Assembly: GCF_002879855.1 (NCBI RefSeq)
Contig: NZ_PNYB01000022.1
Span: 1-64,000 of the forward strand
DNA length: 64,000 bases
Source: Trinickia soli
GTDB lineage: Bacteria > Pseudomonadota > Gammaproteobacteria > Burkholderiales > Burkholderiaceae
Reading direction: 5' to 3'
The notes beneath the pieces are model-generated. The model saw nothing but the letters and a program-made list of their open reading frames with translations. It did not search any database and was not told where the DNA came from. The position numbers and the translations under genes were made by a program. Of the stretch, positions 37,962-46,045 are shown in pieces (positions within the stretch are counted from its first letter, which is position 1; every line of letters begins with the position of its first letter).

Positions 37962-38099
37962 TTTGATTTTTCACAAAAAGTCTCGCGCCGGTCAGCATCG
38001 AGACTGTGCCACTTTGTTATTCTTTCCGCCATTTTCGCACCGTGCTGTAAGGATGCGGTCACATCCTGGGCACAGCGCCGCCCAGCCGGCAACTCAGCG

Positions 38100-38936
38100 C
38101 TAGGCGCGCGCCTTCGTGAAGACGAACTCATTGCAACCGAGGCCGCCCGCGCACGTCACCAGACGCTCAAGCTGGAAGCCGCGCTCGCGATAGAAATCGA
38201 AGACTTGTTCCGGCTTGCAGACTTCGAAGGGAAAGCCGCCCACCCAATCGATCACGTCACGGTGCGCCGACATGCCTCGCATCGTCGTGTACGTGCGCAT
38301 CGTGTGGAACGGCCGAAAGCGAAGGAAATCTTTGATCGTCGTCGGGCCCCACAGCCGCGTGTAGGCTGGCACGAGCACAAGCCAACGCAGCGCAGGCGGC
38401 AGCGATACGTAGGCTTTCTTGACTTTCCACCACATCCGCGACGCGCGGCCTTGGTCGTTGTACAGCGCGATGAACAGCTTGCCGCCGGCGGAAACCAAAG
38501 GCGCGACGTTGCCGAGCGCCTCCCACATACGGCCGGTATGGTGCAGCACGCCCCACGAGTACACGATGTCGAATTGACCGAGGCGCTTAAGGTATGCCGC
38601 ATCGAGCACCGATGCCTCGTTGACGGTCCATTGGCCATCGTCTTTGAAGTAGCGGCGCCGAAGCTCGGCAGTGCATGCCACCGATTGCGGATCGTAATCG
38701 AAGGAGAAAACCGTCGCACCAAGTCGCCGGGCCGCAAGCGAAAAAAGTCCGCTGCCGCTGCCGATGTCGATGAAGGTCTTGCCGGATAAGGAATCGACGC
38801 CGAGCATGGTGCGCAGGCTCTGCTCGGCTTGCGCAATACGATCGTCATTAAGAAGCGAAAGGAAGCGCGTCCAGTTGGCACCGAACTCAAAACGCTGGCC
38901 CGCCGAAACTTCGTCGCTGTGTGTTAGTTGCGCCAT
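38100..38936 (-). CDS. Class I SAM-dependent methyltransferase, possible lysogenic-conversion gene
   Basis: 278 aa from ATG at 38936; a GTG at 38999 would add 21 residues but places the palindrome at 38967 inside the gene. Motif I 'FIDIGSGSGLFSLAARRLGA', strand 2 'VFSFDYDPQSV', motif IV 'DIVYSWGVLHHTGRMWEAL', then a long C-terminal part with 'WWKVKKAYVSLPPALRW' and 'RGMSAHRDVIDWVGGFPFE', seen in methyltransferases of glycan and surface-polymer clusters. It lies directly after the last late prophage gene, in the same direction. It may modify host surface sugar against superinfection, but it could also be a host gene next to the attachment site. Confidence 0.7.
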   Translation of the reverse strand: MAQLTHSDEVSAGQRFEFGANWTRFLSLLNDDRIAQAEQSLRTMLGVDSLSGKTFIDIGSGSGLFSLAARRLGATVFSFDYDPQSVACTAELRRRYFKDDGQWTVNEASVLDAAYLKRLGQFDIVYSWGVLHHTGRMWEALGNVAPLVSAGGKLFIALYNDQGRASRMWWKVKKAYVSLPPALRWLVLVPAYTRLWGPTTIKDFLRFRPFHTMRTYTTMRGMSAHRDVIDWVGGFPFEVCKPEQVFDFYRERGFQLERLVTCAGGLGCNEFVFTKARA

Positions 38937-38966
38937 GATTGCCCCCGTCTTTTTGCGCGGCGTCAC

Positions 38967-38984
38967 ATTCTCGGAGCCGAGAAT
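38967..38984. promoter_or_regulatory. Perfect palindrome upstream of the methyltransferase
   Basis: ATTCTCGG AG CCGAGAAT: 8-bp arms around a 2-base centre, 31 bp upstream of the ATG at 38936. Size and position suit a dimeric repressor operator; there is no T-run, so it is not a terminator. Confidence 0.5.
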
Positions 38985-39024
38985 ATAACACCGTGCCACC
39001 GATAAACGGGAAACAGCTTTTGCC

Positions 39025-40002
39025 TCAGTTGGTTCGCTGGGCGGCGATGAACCCGATCGCTGTATTAGTGGATACCGCGAAAGTCGAATTCACAATCAGG
39101 TAATAGGTTGTATTCGTCGTCACCCGAATCGGCATCGGATCAAGCGTTCCGCCCACTGCCGAGCCGGCAGGCGCAGAGAACGGAAGAAGGAGTTCCGCCA
39201 CCTGTCCGGTGAAAGACGTGCTGGTCGGGCTGATCGCTGCGTTCACGACGGATTGCGTAGTCGTTCCAGCCGGAATCGTGATCGCTTGCCCCCATACCCG
39301 CCAGTTGCCCGGCGTCAGAGTTATCGACGTAACGTTATTCGTGATGCCACTGGTCAGTGAAACCGGCGTGCTCGAGTTAGTCGCGCATCCTGTCGGTGAA
39401 CCGCCGCTCGTTACCTGAGCGCAGATCACCTCGCCCACGTTGCCGGCCGCGGCGCCCGAGCCGTTGGTCGGGCCGACGATCGAGGGGGTATTGATGGTCG
39501 GAGAATTCGCAAATACAGCCGCACCGCTCCCCGTTTCATCCGATAGGACACCGGCCAGTTGTGCGCTCGTTGTGGCCGCGAACTGAGAGAGATTGCCCGT
39601 CGTGCTGGCAGGGCTCGCCAGATTTGCACTATCCCACGGCGTGGCACCGTTGAAAGTCGGGCGCACACTGAATGTCTGTCCAAGCGTCCACGTATTGGCC
39701 GTGCTGAGCAGCGGGATCGTTGCGCCACTCGTGCCGATCGATGTCGTGGCCGCGCTCGTCAGTCCGAGATTCGTGCGTGCGGTCGCCGCACTCACGAGAT
39801 CCGACAGATTGTTCGACGCAGTCAAACCGCCGAGGCCTGCCGCCGTGAGCGTAGTCCAGGCCGGCGCGGTACTTGGTCCAGTGGACGAGATAACCTGGCC
39901 GGAAGTCGATGCTGCTGGGTTGAGCAGCTGAACGGGAACGGTTGTCGCGGCGAACACCGCCGATGAAAGCGCGAGCAGCGCCGCGGTCAGAAGTCGTTTC
40001 AT
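39025..40002 (-). CDS. Exported fibre-like prophage protein
   Basis: 325 aa from ATG at 40002, overlapping the holin stop by one base (TGATG). It begins with a clear Sec signal peptide, 'MKRLLTAALLALSSAVFA', cleaved after Ala. The mature part is Thr/Ser/Ala/Gly-rich with fibre-like repeats ('LGGLTASNNLSDLVSAATA', 'TRTNLGL'-type turns) and a beta-rich C-terminal domain ('LTPGNWRVWGQAI', 'VTTNTTYYLIVNSTF'). Tail-fibre-type sequence with a signal peptide is unusual for virion proteins. It could be exported by the lysogen to the envelope. Function unknown. Confidence 0.65.
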   Translation of the reverse strand: MKRLLTAALLALSSAVFAATTVPVQLLNPAASTSGQVISSTGPSTAPAWTTLTAAGLGGLTASNNLSDLVSAATARTNLGLTSAATTSIGTSGATIPLLSTANTWTLGQTFSVRPTFNGATPWDSANLASPASTTGNLSQFAATTSAQLAGVLSDETGSGAAVFANSPTINTPSIVGPTNGSGAAAGNVGEVICAQVTSGGSPTGCATNSSTPVSLTSGITNNVTSITLTPGNWRVWGQAITIPAGTTTQSVVNAAISPTSTSFTGQVAELLLPFSAPAGSAVGGTLDPMPIRVTTNTTYYLIVNSTFAVSTNTAIGFIAAQRTN

Positions 40003-40427
40003 CACTTGCTTACTCCTTTGATCTTTTCCCAGCCGCGCGAGGCGGTATAGCCACAGAAGCACACGCCGAAGACTTGCCACAGCGCGTCTGGAATTGCTGC
40101 CAACCACGCACGCATTCCCTGCGCGATAGCTGTCGCGAGTTCCGGGCGCAGCGCTGCAACGACCCCCATCGGGATCGCCGCCAGGATCATCACGTACATC
40201 ACGTAGAGAAACGACGGACGGGCCCGACTCGTCCACGGGTCTTTGCTGTTTGCTTCGGCGAGCATCACGCTCATTTGCTGCTGCAGCGTGGCGACAGCCG
40301 CGTCCGTTTGTGCCTTGATGATCGCGGCCTGAGCGGAGGCTTTCGCCTCGGGCGTCGGGAACGCGGCGTTGATTCCGTCATCGATCAGTTTCGAGACGCC
40401 CGCAATTGCATCGTCGATTCCAAGCAT
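40002..40427 (-). CDS. Holin, 3-TM family
   Basis: 141 aa from ATG at 40427, with AGGAGG 4 bases upstream; the start overlaps the endolysin stop by one base. An N-terminal amphipathic region ('AKASAQAAIIKAQTDAAVA') is followed by 'DPWTSRARPSFLYVMYVMIL', typical of the Holin_3TM family, and hydrophobic segments around residues 75-92 and 110-130. It forms the timed lesions that let the endolysin reach the wall. Confidence 0.8.
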   Translation of the reverse strand: MLGIDDAIAGVSKLIDDGINAAFPTPEAKASAQAAIIKAQTDAAVATLQQQMSVMLAEANSKDPWTSRARPSFLYVMYVMILAAIPMGVVAALRPELATAIAQGMRAWLAAIPDALWQVFGVCFCGYTASRGWEKIKGVSK

Positions 40428-40849
40428 CACACACCTCCTGTTCGCATCATCTTCTCGAGACGGTCAGCGCGATCACCGACCTGCTTCGCCCAATTCGAGT
40501 TGGCCATTTCGTTGGCCGCTGTCTCGTAGTCGCCGGCCTTGGCTGCTGTGAGCATCATGTGAAAGCCGAGCAGCCGGCCGCCCATGTTGAAAGCCATGTT
40601 CAAGAGCACGCGCTGACGCACGTCGTCGAGTTGACGCCACCAGGGCAGATTGCCGTCGAGAAATCGCTCGGCGCGCGCGATGTCATTGGTGAGCATCAGG
40701 TCGATCTCGTCGTCCATGAGGCCCACGTCGTCGAGATTGCGACCGACGCCGCCGCTCGTCTTGCCTACCGTGTCCCTGTAGATCCGGTTGCGCCGGCCTT
40801 CGTCACGCGTAAGCTCAGCACGCAGCGCGGATTGATCGTAGGTGCTCAT
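40427..40849 (-). CDS. Phage endolysin, T4-lysozyme-like (GH24)
   Basis: 140 aa. The E-x8-D-x5-T catalytic pattern of GH24 is visible in 'RDEGRRNRIYRDTVGKTSGG' (Glu, Asp, Thr/Ser), followed by 'LPWWRQLDDVRQRVLLNMAF' and 'NWAKQVGDRADRLEKMM', which match the C-terminal lobe. No signal peptide, so release depends on the holin. It cuts the glycan strands of peptidoglycan. Confidence 0.85.
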   Translation of the reverse strand: MSTYDQSALRAELTRDEGRRNRIYRDTVGKTSGGVGRNLDDVGLMDDEIDLMLTNDIARAERFLDGNLPWWRQLDDVRQRVLLNMAFNMGGRLLGFHMMLTAAKAGDYETAANEMANSNWAKQVGDRADRLEKMMRTGGV

Positions 40850-41022
40850 TCAGCCGCTCCTTTCCTACCCTTGTTGCGGATCAGGTAGAACGACTGCAGG
40901 CCGATGTAGAAGATCGTCGCTGCCGCTACCCACCAGTTGATGTCATGGCCCGCAAGCCAGAGCCAAACATTGGCCCCGACAGGGGGACTCGCCTTTGCTG
41001 CGCTTGCCGCTAGGTCTTTCAC
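40846..41022 (-). CDS. Small single-span membrane protein of the lysis cassette
   Basis: 58 aa from GTG at 41022 with GGGGGA upstream. One membrane helix ('WWVAAATIFYIGLQSFYLI') is preceded by a short Ala-rich N-terminus and followed by a basic tail ('RNKGRKGAAE'), giving N-out, C-in by the positive-inside rule. Its stop overlaps the endolysin start (ATGA). Position and topology suggest a holin-like, pinholin-like or antiholin part of the lysis switch, paired with the 3-TM holin after the endolysin. Confidence 0.65.
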   Translation of the reverse strand: MKDLAASAAKASPPVGANVWLWLAGHDINWWVAAATIFYIGLQSFYLIRNKGRKGAAE

Positions 41023-41035
41023 CGGTCCCCCCGAC

Positions 41036-43513
41036 TCAAACGTAAATGTCGGCGCTGATATTGAAGTTCAAAGCGCCCGCACCGTTATGGGAAAGCGTGA
41101 ACGTCTGCGCCGTGTTGTAGTTGAGCGCCACGGTCACAGCGCCGCCGATCGGGGCGTAGAAGACCGCCGGATTGGTTCCGCGCTTATCCGAGAAAGGCAG
41201 CTGTACCTGCGTGCCTCCGGGTGCGATAGGAACCGGCGTTTTCGTGGCTACGTGTGCGATGCCAGGCGACGGGTATGTGATAATCCAGTTCCCCGTAACG
41301 TCCCCATCGCGTCGCCCCGTACTAAAAGTGGCATTGCGGTACATGAGCACGTTCTGCGGGATATTGACCAAAGAATCGGCCGGTGCGATGTTCACGTTCT
41401 CGAACAGAAGCGCGCCGGTAGAAGTCATGAAGCCTCGACCGTCGAGCGCGAAAAAGCTGCCCGCGGCGGCGACCATATTCAGATTCTTAAACTTGATATC
41501 GCGCACCCGTTCACCGGTCCAATTAGACGAGGTGAAGGCCTGTACGCAGTTCTGCACGGCATTGCCGTTGGCGTTACCGCTAATTGTCACATCGTAGAGG
41601 TCGTAGCCGCGCGCGGTATCGTCGGGTGCGCCAGGTGCGCCAGGCGAACCCGAGTTGTATTTATTGATCGCCAGATATGCCCCCGGATATGTGCCGAGAA
41701 ACATGTCGTATTCGATATGGATCCCGTGCATGATCGCGGGGCGCGAGGTAGCATCGGATTGAACAAAGTTAATCGCGACGGCATTCCCGATAGAAGCGCT
41801 GCCGTAGTTTTTGTACCTCACGTGAATATTTGAAGTCTCACGGAAGGTTTGGTCGGTGTAGCACGAAATATCGATGTCATCGAATGCCGTGCCGTTGTTA
41901 GAGTCGACCGAAACGTCGTGATTGCTGGCGTTGTACATAAAATAGCCGCGTCCGCAATTGCGGACGATGTAATCCCCGACGAAGTCGTCGCCATTCGCTT
42001 GCAGATTGGCCGGGTAAAACGTGCCGTTGAAGCTACCTGTCATGCGAATGCGCGCGGCATGTGCATTCGAAGTCCCGCTCGGGTACACGATCAGGCCGCC
42101 CAAGCCGCCCGCCTGGTTGACGTTCTCAAACTCAAGGTTGTATGACTGCGGATTCGCAAGCCCGGTCGTGGACACAGCGAAATGGACGACGCCCGACACC
42201 GTGGGAATGTTCGAATTTGCCGTGAGTCGCGCATTGATTGCCTTGAACCCCTGCACGTCGTTGAACACGTAGATCCAGGCAGTCGCGATATTCGTCGTAC
42301 CGTTCGGATAAACGGCGTTGATGAGACCGCCGCGCTCGTAAATGACCGTGACGCCGCGGCATCCGGTGAGGTCCATGAGCGTCGCGCCGGCCGCGACGGG
42401 CGTCGTGAAGACATTGTGCGGTTGCGAGATGATGACGACGCCACCGCCGAGCACTCGCAGCACCGCTGCCATAGCCTGGAACGCGAGCGTATCGTCAGCC
42501 GTGCCGCCTTGCGCGTTGAACATCTCCGGGGTCATGACGGTCTTATCGAGCCGCTTCCAGCGGCCGCCGTCGCTCGCGACAATGACCAAAAAGCCGTCGT
42601 CGACCGATGTCGTATCGGCGCCATCCAGCTGATAGATTGAACCCGGCGCGGAGCCAACGTACAGCGCTCGGTCGTAGCGCGTTTTCGATAGCGCGCGCAA
42701 CTCGGTGTACGAGCCGACCGTGCGCGCGAGTATCCCGTTCCAATTGATCTGGTCATCGCCGACGCTTTGGGTGGCCGGGACATTAAGCGAAAGCGTCGTG
42801 CCGATGCGCACATTGACGACCGACACCCCGTTCGGGATCGCCGTCGGGAAATTCAGCTTACTGCCGGAGATCGAGAAATCAGTCTGCGGAGTGCCATCCC
42901 AATAAACCCAGACGTTAGCGTCATTGCCGGGACTGCGCGAGAGCGTGAGCTGCGCCGTGACGTTGGGCGTGAAATCGGCGCCCGTTTTAAAACCGCGCGT
43001 ACCGTCGATGCCGTTTTCCCAATTCAGGTCGCCCGCGCCGAGGCTCGAAGGAAGCGGCAAAAACGTCGGGTTGCCGTTGACATCGAACGCATAGGCCTTA
43101 TTCGCGCGCTGGCCTGCCAGTGGCAACTGGCCGTCGATAACTTCGACAAGTGGAAAGCGCACGCTGCGACTTTCGTCCTCGGTCAACTTCTGCGCGATCA
43201 TCGTCAACTTGTCGAGCCCGCGCTCGACCGAGTCGGCCGGAAACGGATCGTTCGACGGGAAGTCCGTGCTTTGCAACAGGTCCGGGCTTCGCACGAGCAA
43301 GATGCTCACGCCGACCGCTGGCGCGACCGTGAACGTCACTGTGCCGCCTTGCGTACTGCCGGCGCCCGTCACCGTGAAGCCGCCTTGCTGCTCGGTCGAA
43401 TCGAGAAAGACATCGATGTCCGTCGGCGCAAGGAAGTAGTACGGAAACGGAAAGGCGACGGACGTTCCATCGCCGATGTAGGAAATGCGCGAATTGGTGG
43501 TCGTGACCGTCAT
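41036..43513 (-). CDS. Tail spike/fibre with T7-type N-terminus and beta-helix body
   Basis: 825 aa. The first 160 residues follow the T7 gp17 N-terminal anchor plan ('ISYIGDGTSVAFPFPYYFLA', 'SVERGLDKLTMIAQKLTEDE'). The centre (about 330-690) is Gly/Asn/Thr-rich with many short strands and turns ('LMDLTGCRGVTVIYERGG', 'GDDFVGDYIVRNCGRGYFMY'), typical of right-handed pectate-lyase-like spikes that bind or cut surface polysaccharide. The C-terminus is a small beta domain. It decides host range. Its ribosome site lies inside a hairpin (43517-43538). Confidence 0.85.
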   Translation of the reverse strand: MTVTTTNSRISYIGDGTSVAFPFPYYFLAPTDIDVFLDSTEQQGGFTVTGAGSTQGGTVTFTVAPAVGVSILLVRSPDLLQSTDFPSNDPFPADSVERGLDKLTMIAQKLTEDESRSVRFPLVEVIDGQLPLAGQRANKAYAFDVNGNPTFLPLPSSLGAGDLNWENGIDGTRGFKTGADFTPNVTAQLTLSRSPGNDANVWVYWDGTPQTDFSISGSKLNFPTAIPNGVSVVNVRIGTTLSLNVPATQSVGDDQINWNGILARTVGSYTELRALSKTRYDRALYVGSAPGSIYQLDGADTTSVDDGFLVIVASDGGRWKRLDKTVMTPEMFNAQGGTADDTLAFQAMAAVLRVLGGGVVIISQPHNVFTTPVAAGATLMDLTGCRGVTVIYERGGLINAVYPNGTTNIATAWIYVFNDVQGFKAINARLTANSNIPTVSGVVHFAVSTTGLANPQSYNLEFENVNQAGGLGGLIVYPSGTSNAHAARIRMTGSFNGTFYPANLQANGDDFVGDYIVRNCGRGYFMYNASNHDVSVDSNNGTAFDDIDISCYTDQTFRETSNIHVRYKNYGSASIGNAVAINFVQSDATSRPAIMHGIHIEYDMFLGTYPGAYLAINKYNSGSPGAPGAPDDTARGYDLYDVTISGNANGNAVQNCVQAFTSSNWTGERVRDIKFKNLNMVAAAGSFFALDGRGFMTSTGALLFENVNIAPADSLVNIPQNVLMYRNATFSTGRRDGDVTGNWIITYPSPGIAHVATKTPVPIAPGGTQVQLPFSDKRGTNPAVFYAPIGGAVTVALNYNTAQTFTLSHNGAGALNFNISADIYV

Positions 43514-43516
43514 GGT

Positions 43517-43538
43517 GTCCTCAAGGTGACTTGAGGAC
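43517..43538 (-). promoter_or_regulatory. Hairpin covering the tail-spike ribosome site
   Basis: 9-bp perfect inverted repeat (GTCCTCAAG / CTTGAGGAC) with a 4-base loop. On the minus strand the downstream arm contains GAGGA, which sits 4 bases before the spike ATG at 43513 and is the only good ribosome site. Folding would hide it. The upstream gene ends 32 bp before the hairpin, so ribosome coupling cannot open it directly. Confidence 0.6.
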
Positions 43539-43570
43539 GGCGAATTACGTTCGGCGGTTCGTGGCCCGCT

Positions 43571-46045
43571 TCATCGAATCACGCTGCTCGGTGGCAGCAG
43601 GAACTCCTGGCTGTTTTGCGTCCGTACCTTCTGTTCCATGCGCGAAAGATACCCCGGATTCATCATTTCCTGCATACGATAAAACAGTAAATAGTCCAGG
43701 GCGATGCGCGTGTAGAACAGGTTCACGAAGGGCGTATTGTTCAATGCCACGCGCAGCGCGTCTGCGCCGACCTTGCCCGCGCGAAGGTTGCCGGCAAGCG
43801 CGTCATCACGCATCGACGTGTAGAGGTTCACGATGTCGTTTGCGGCGCCAGCCGTCGGCCCGGCCAGCGACGAGAGCATGCCGCCGCCGAACCGGTTGGC
43901 ATCGCCAAACAGGAAGTCACCCATCAGACCCATGCCTCCGCCCTGCGCGAGCGCAGCGACGAAGATCTTGCTGTCCTCGGACGGGTCGTTCCCAGGCACG
44001 CGCGGTGTGCGCCCCTTCATGGCGTCCTTTGCGACCATCGAGCCGTAGCCGAATAGAGTAGACCACAGCACGAGATTGACGATGCCCATCGCCTCGCCGT
44101 TGCCATGCGCGAGCGCTGCGAGCGGGTTTGTGCCCTCGTAGCCTCGTCCGTAGATCTCGCGCCCGAAGATCTTCTGCAGGTACGCGCCGGTGAAGCTCTT
44201 AAATTGCGTGAGAAACCGCATGAACTCGCCGAGAAACGTCCCAGGCTGAGTGCCCTGCAACATGATTGCCCGGGTCTTGGCATCCGGCTCCAGTTGGAAA
44301 AAGCCGGTGCGATCGTTCAGGTATGTCTGGATCGCATCGGCAACCTTGGGATCTGAGATTGTATCGGGAGCGATGTACGCGCGGCCGTCGACCTGCATCT
44401 TCGCGGACGAGCGAGCGACATCCCACTTGGCCGAATCGATGCCGTAGAGGCTCAGCACCCGCTGATACTCCGGCTCGAGCGCTTCCCACGCTTTTCCGGC
44501 CTGCAGCGCCATGTGATGCGACATGCCCATGGCGGCCGCGGCGCGCATTTTCTCGGTCCACCATTGGCCCAGGTTAAGCCGGAAGAAGACGCGCTGCGCA
44601 CGCGTAAGTGAGCCGGCATCCTCAAACGAACCGGTGCGCGCTATCTCGCCAATCGAGGACTCGAAGAAAACGCCCAGGCTCGCCAGCAGGTCGCGCCGTT
44701 CCTCGGTCTTCAGGTTCGCGCCCATCCCCGCGACGGATTCGCCCATGCCCTGGAGGAACGAGCGCCCTTGATACTTTGCCTCGGACCCGTACGCGGCGAT
44801 ATCGTTGAACTGCGACATGATCATGCCGCCGAGCTTGGCAAGCGACTGCCAGGCGCGAATGTTCGCGCCGCGCCGTGCCCATAGAGCGCTGCCCGGAATG
44901 TTCATCGTGCCGTCGACGGCCTTCATGTACGTTTCGAGCTTGCCCTGCGCGCCTTTGATGCCGTCGATCTTCGAGAACTCGCCGGCGTCCTTGGCGTCCG
45001 CGACAAGCTGCTGCGCGATCGACTCCATCATCGCTTTCGGGTTCGGCCCGAGCTGGCGCAGCAAGCCAATTTGCTGCGTGCCGCGATCGAGTCCGGCGGC
45101 CACCGCCTCGCGCAGATTGCGCGCGCCGAACTGCTGGTTGTAATCGAACCATGAGTCGGCATCTTTGAAGTGCACCACGCGCGACTGGCTGAGCTTCTTG
45201 GCAAGGTTGCCCGGCCCCTTGAACGGCTGCTCTTCGATGCGCGAGATCGCCTTCATGTGATCACCGCTCGCGACGTTGTCGTAGATGCCGCGCAGCAGCT
45301 TGTCGACGTTTTGCTCGCCCGTCTCCGCCACCATGCGCGGCAGATCGAAGGTGCGCATTGCTGTGTCGCGCCACGTCTCGAATCCGGCGTCCCGCACGCG
45401 CAGCATGTCGTGCGACTGCCGGACAATGTATCCGGCTTCCTTGCCGACCCAGGCGCCCGCCTCGTTCGCGGCGTTGCGCGTCCATTCCTGCCACTTGTTG
45501 ATGACCTTAGCGATGTCGGTCGCGAGCGGCGCGAGTCCCTTCGTGAGTTCCGCCTCATTGTCGCGCCCGATCGCCCACAGCGCGCGCGCCACATCACGAT
45601 CCATCGTGCCGCTCGCGAGCACCTTGGTCGCGCCGATCTTCTCCAGGTCGTGCACGAAGCCGCCCAGCACCTTGTCACGCAGCGTCTTCTGTACGGCCAT
45701 GACGGAATTGCGCGCACCTTGCTTCGCCCGGTTCACGCCGACGAGCAGTGCCTCAAGCCCCTCGGCCGGGCGCGCGCCGAACTGGTTTTTGACCCATTGC
45801 ACGCGCTCGGCGCGGATCGTCGCGTTGATGAGCGCGTTGCGCCGCTGAATGAACGCAGCTTGCTTCAGTTCTTCTCCGACGCGCTGGGCGGCCATGACGG
45901 ACACGTCGCGCGGCGAGAGGTCTGGGCGCTGGCTCGCGATCATGCGCTCGTGAGCCTGCAGTTTGGAAAAGAGCGCGTCAGCTTCGTCGTAGCCGACTTC
46001 GCGCCCGGCGCCGGCGTTCAGCGCCTCGATACAAACGTTTCTCAT
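43571..46045 (-). CDS. Large internal virion / DNA-ejection protein
   Basis: 824 aa from ATG at 46045, overlapping the upstream stop (ATGA). Mostly helical, with hydrophobic stretches near the C-terminus ('AMGIVNLVLWSTLFGYGSMV', 'GGGMLSSLAGPTAGAANDI'), as in large ejection proteins that extend through the envelope (T7 gp16 role). The lytic transglycosylase motif found in T7 gp16 is not seen here; a wall hydrolase is in another protein (47844-50363). Role inferred from position, size and composition. Confidence 0.65.
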   Translation of the reverse strand: MRNVCIEALNAGAGREVGYDEADALFSKLQAHERMIASQRPDLSPRDVSVMAAQRVGEELKQAAFIQRRNALINATIRAERVQWVKNQFGARPAEGLEALLVGVNRAKQGARNSVMAVQKTLRDKVLGGFVHDLEKIGATKVLASGTMDRDVARALWAIGRDNEAELTKGLAPLATDIAKVINKWQEWTRNAANEAGAWVGKEAGYIVRQSHDMLRVRDAGFETWRDTAMRTFDLPRMVAETGEQNVDKLLRGIYDNVASGDHMKAISRIEEQPFKGPGNLAKKLSQSRVVHFKDADSWFDYNQQFGARNLREAVAAGLDRGTQQIGLLRQLGPNPKAMMESIAQQLVADAKDAGEFSKIDGIKGAQGKLETYMKAVDGTMNIPGSALWARRGANIRAWQSLAKLGGMIMSQFNDIAAYGSEAKYQGRSFLQGMGESVAGMGANLKTEERRDLLASLGVFFESSIGEIARTGSFEDAGSLTRAQRVFFRLNLGQWWTEKMRAAAAMGMSHHMALQAGKAWEALEPEYQRVLSLYGIDSAKWDVARSSAKMQVDGRAYIAPDTISDPKVADAIQTYLNDRTGFFQLEPDAKTRAIMLQGTQPGTFLGEFMRFLTQFKSFTGAYLQKIFGREIYGRGYEGTNPLAALAHGNGEAMGIVNLVLWSTLFGYGSMVAKDAMKGRTPRVPGNDPSEDSKIFVAALAQGGGMGLMGDFLFGDANRFGGGMLSSLAGPTAGAANDIVNLYTSMRDDALAGNLRAGKVGADALRVALNNTPFVNLFYTRIALDYLLFYRMQEMMNPGYLSRMEQKVRTQNSQEFLLPPSSVIR

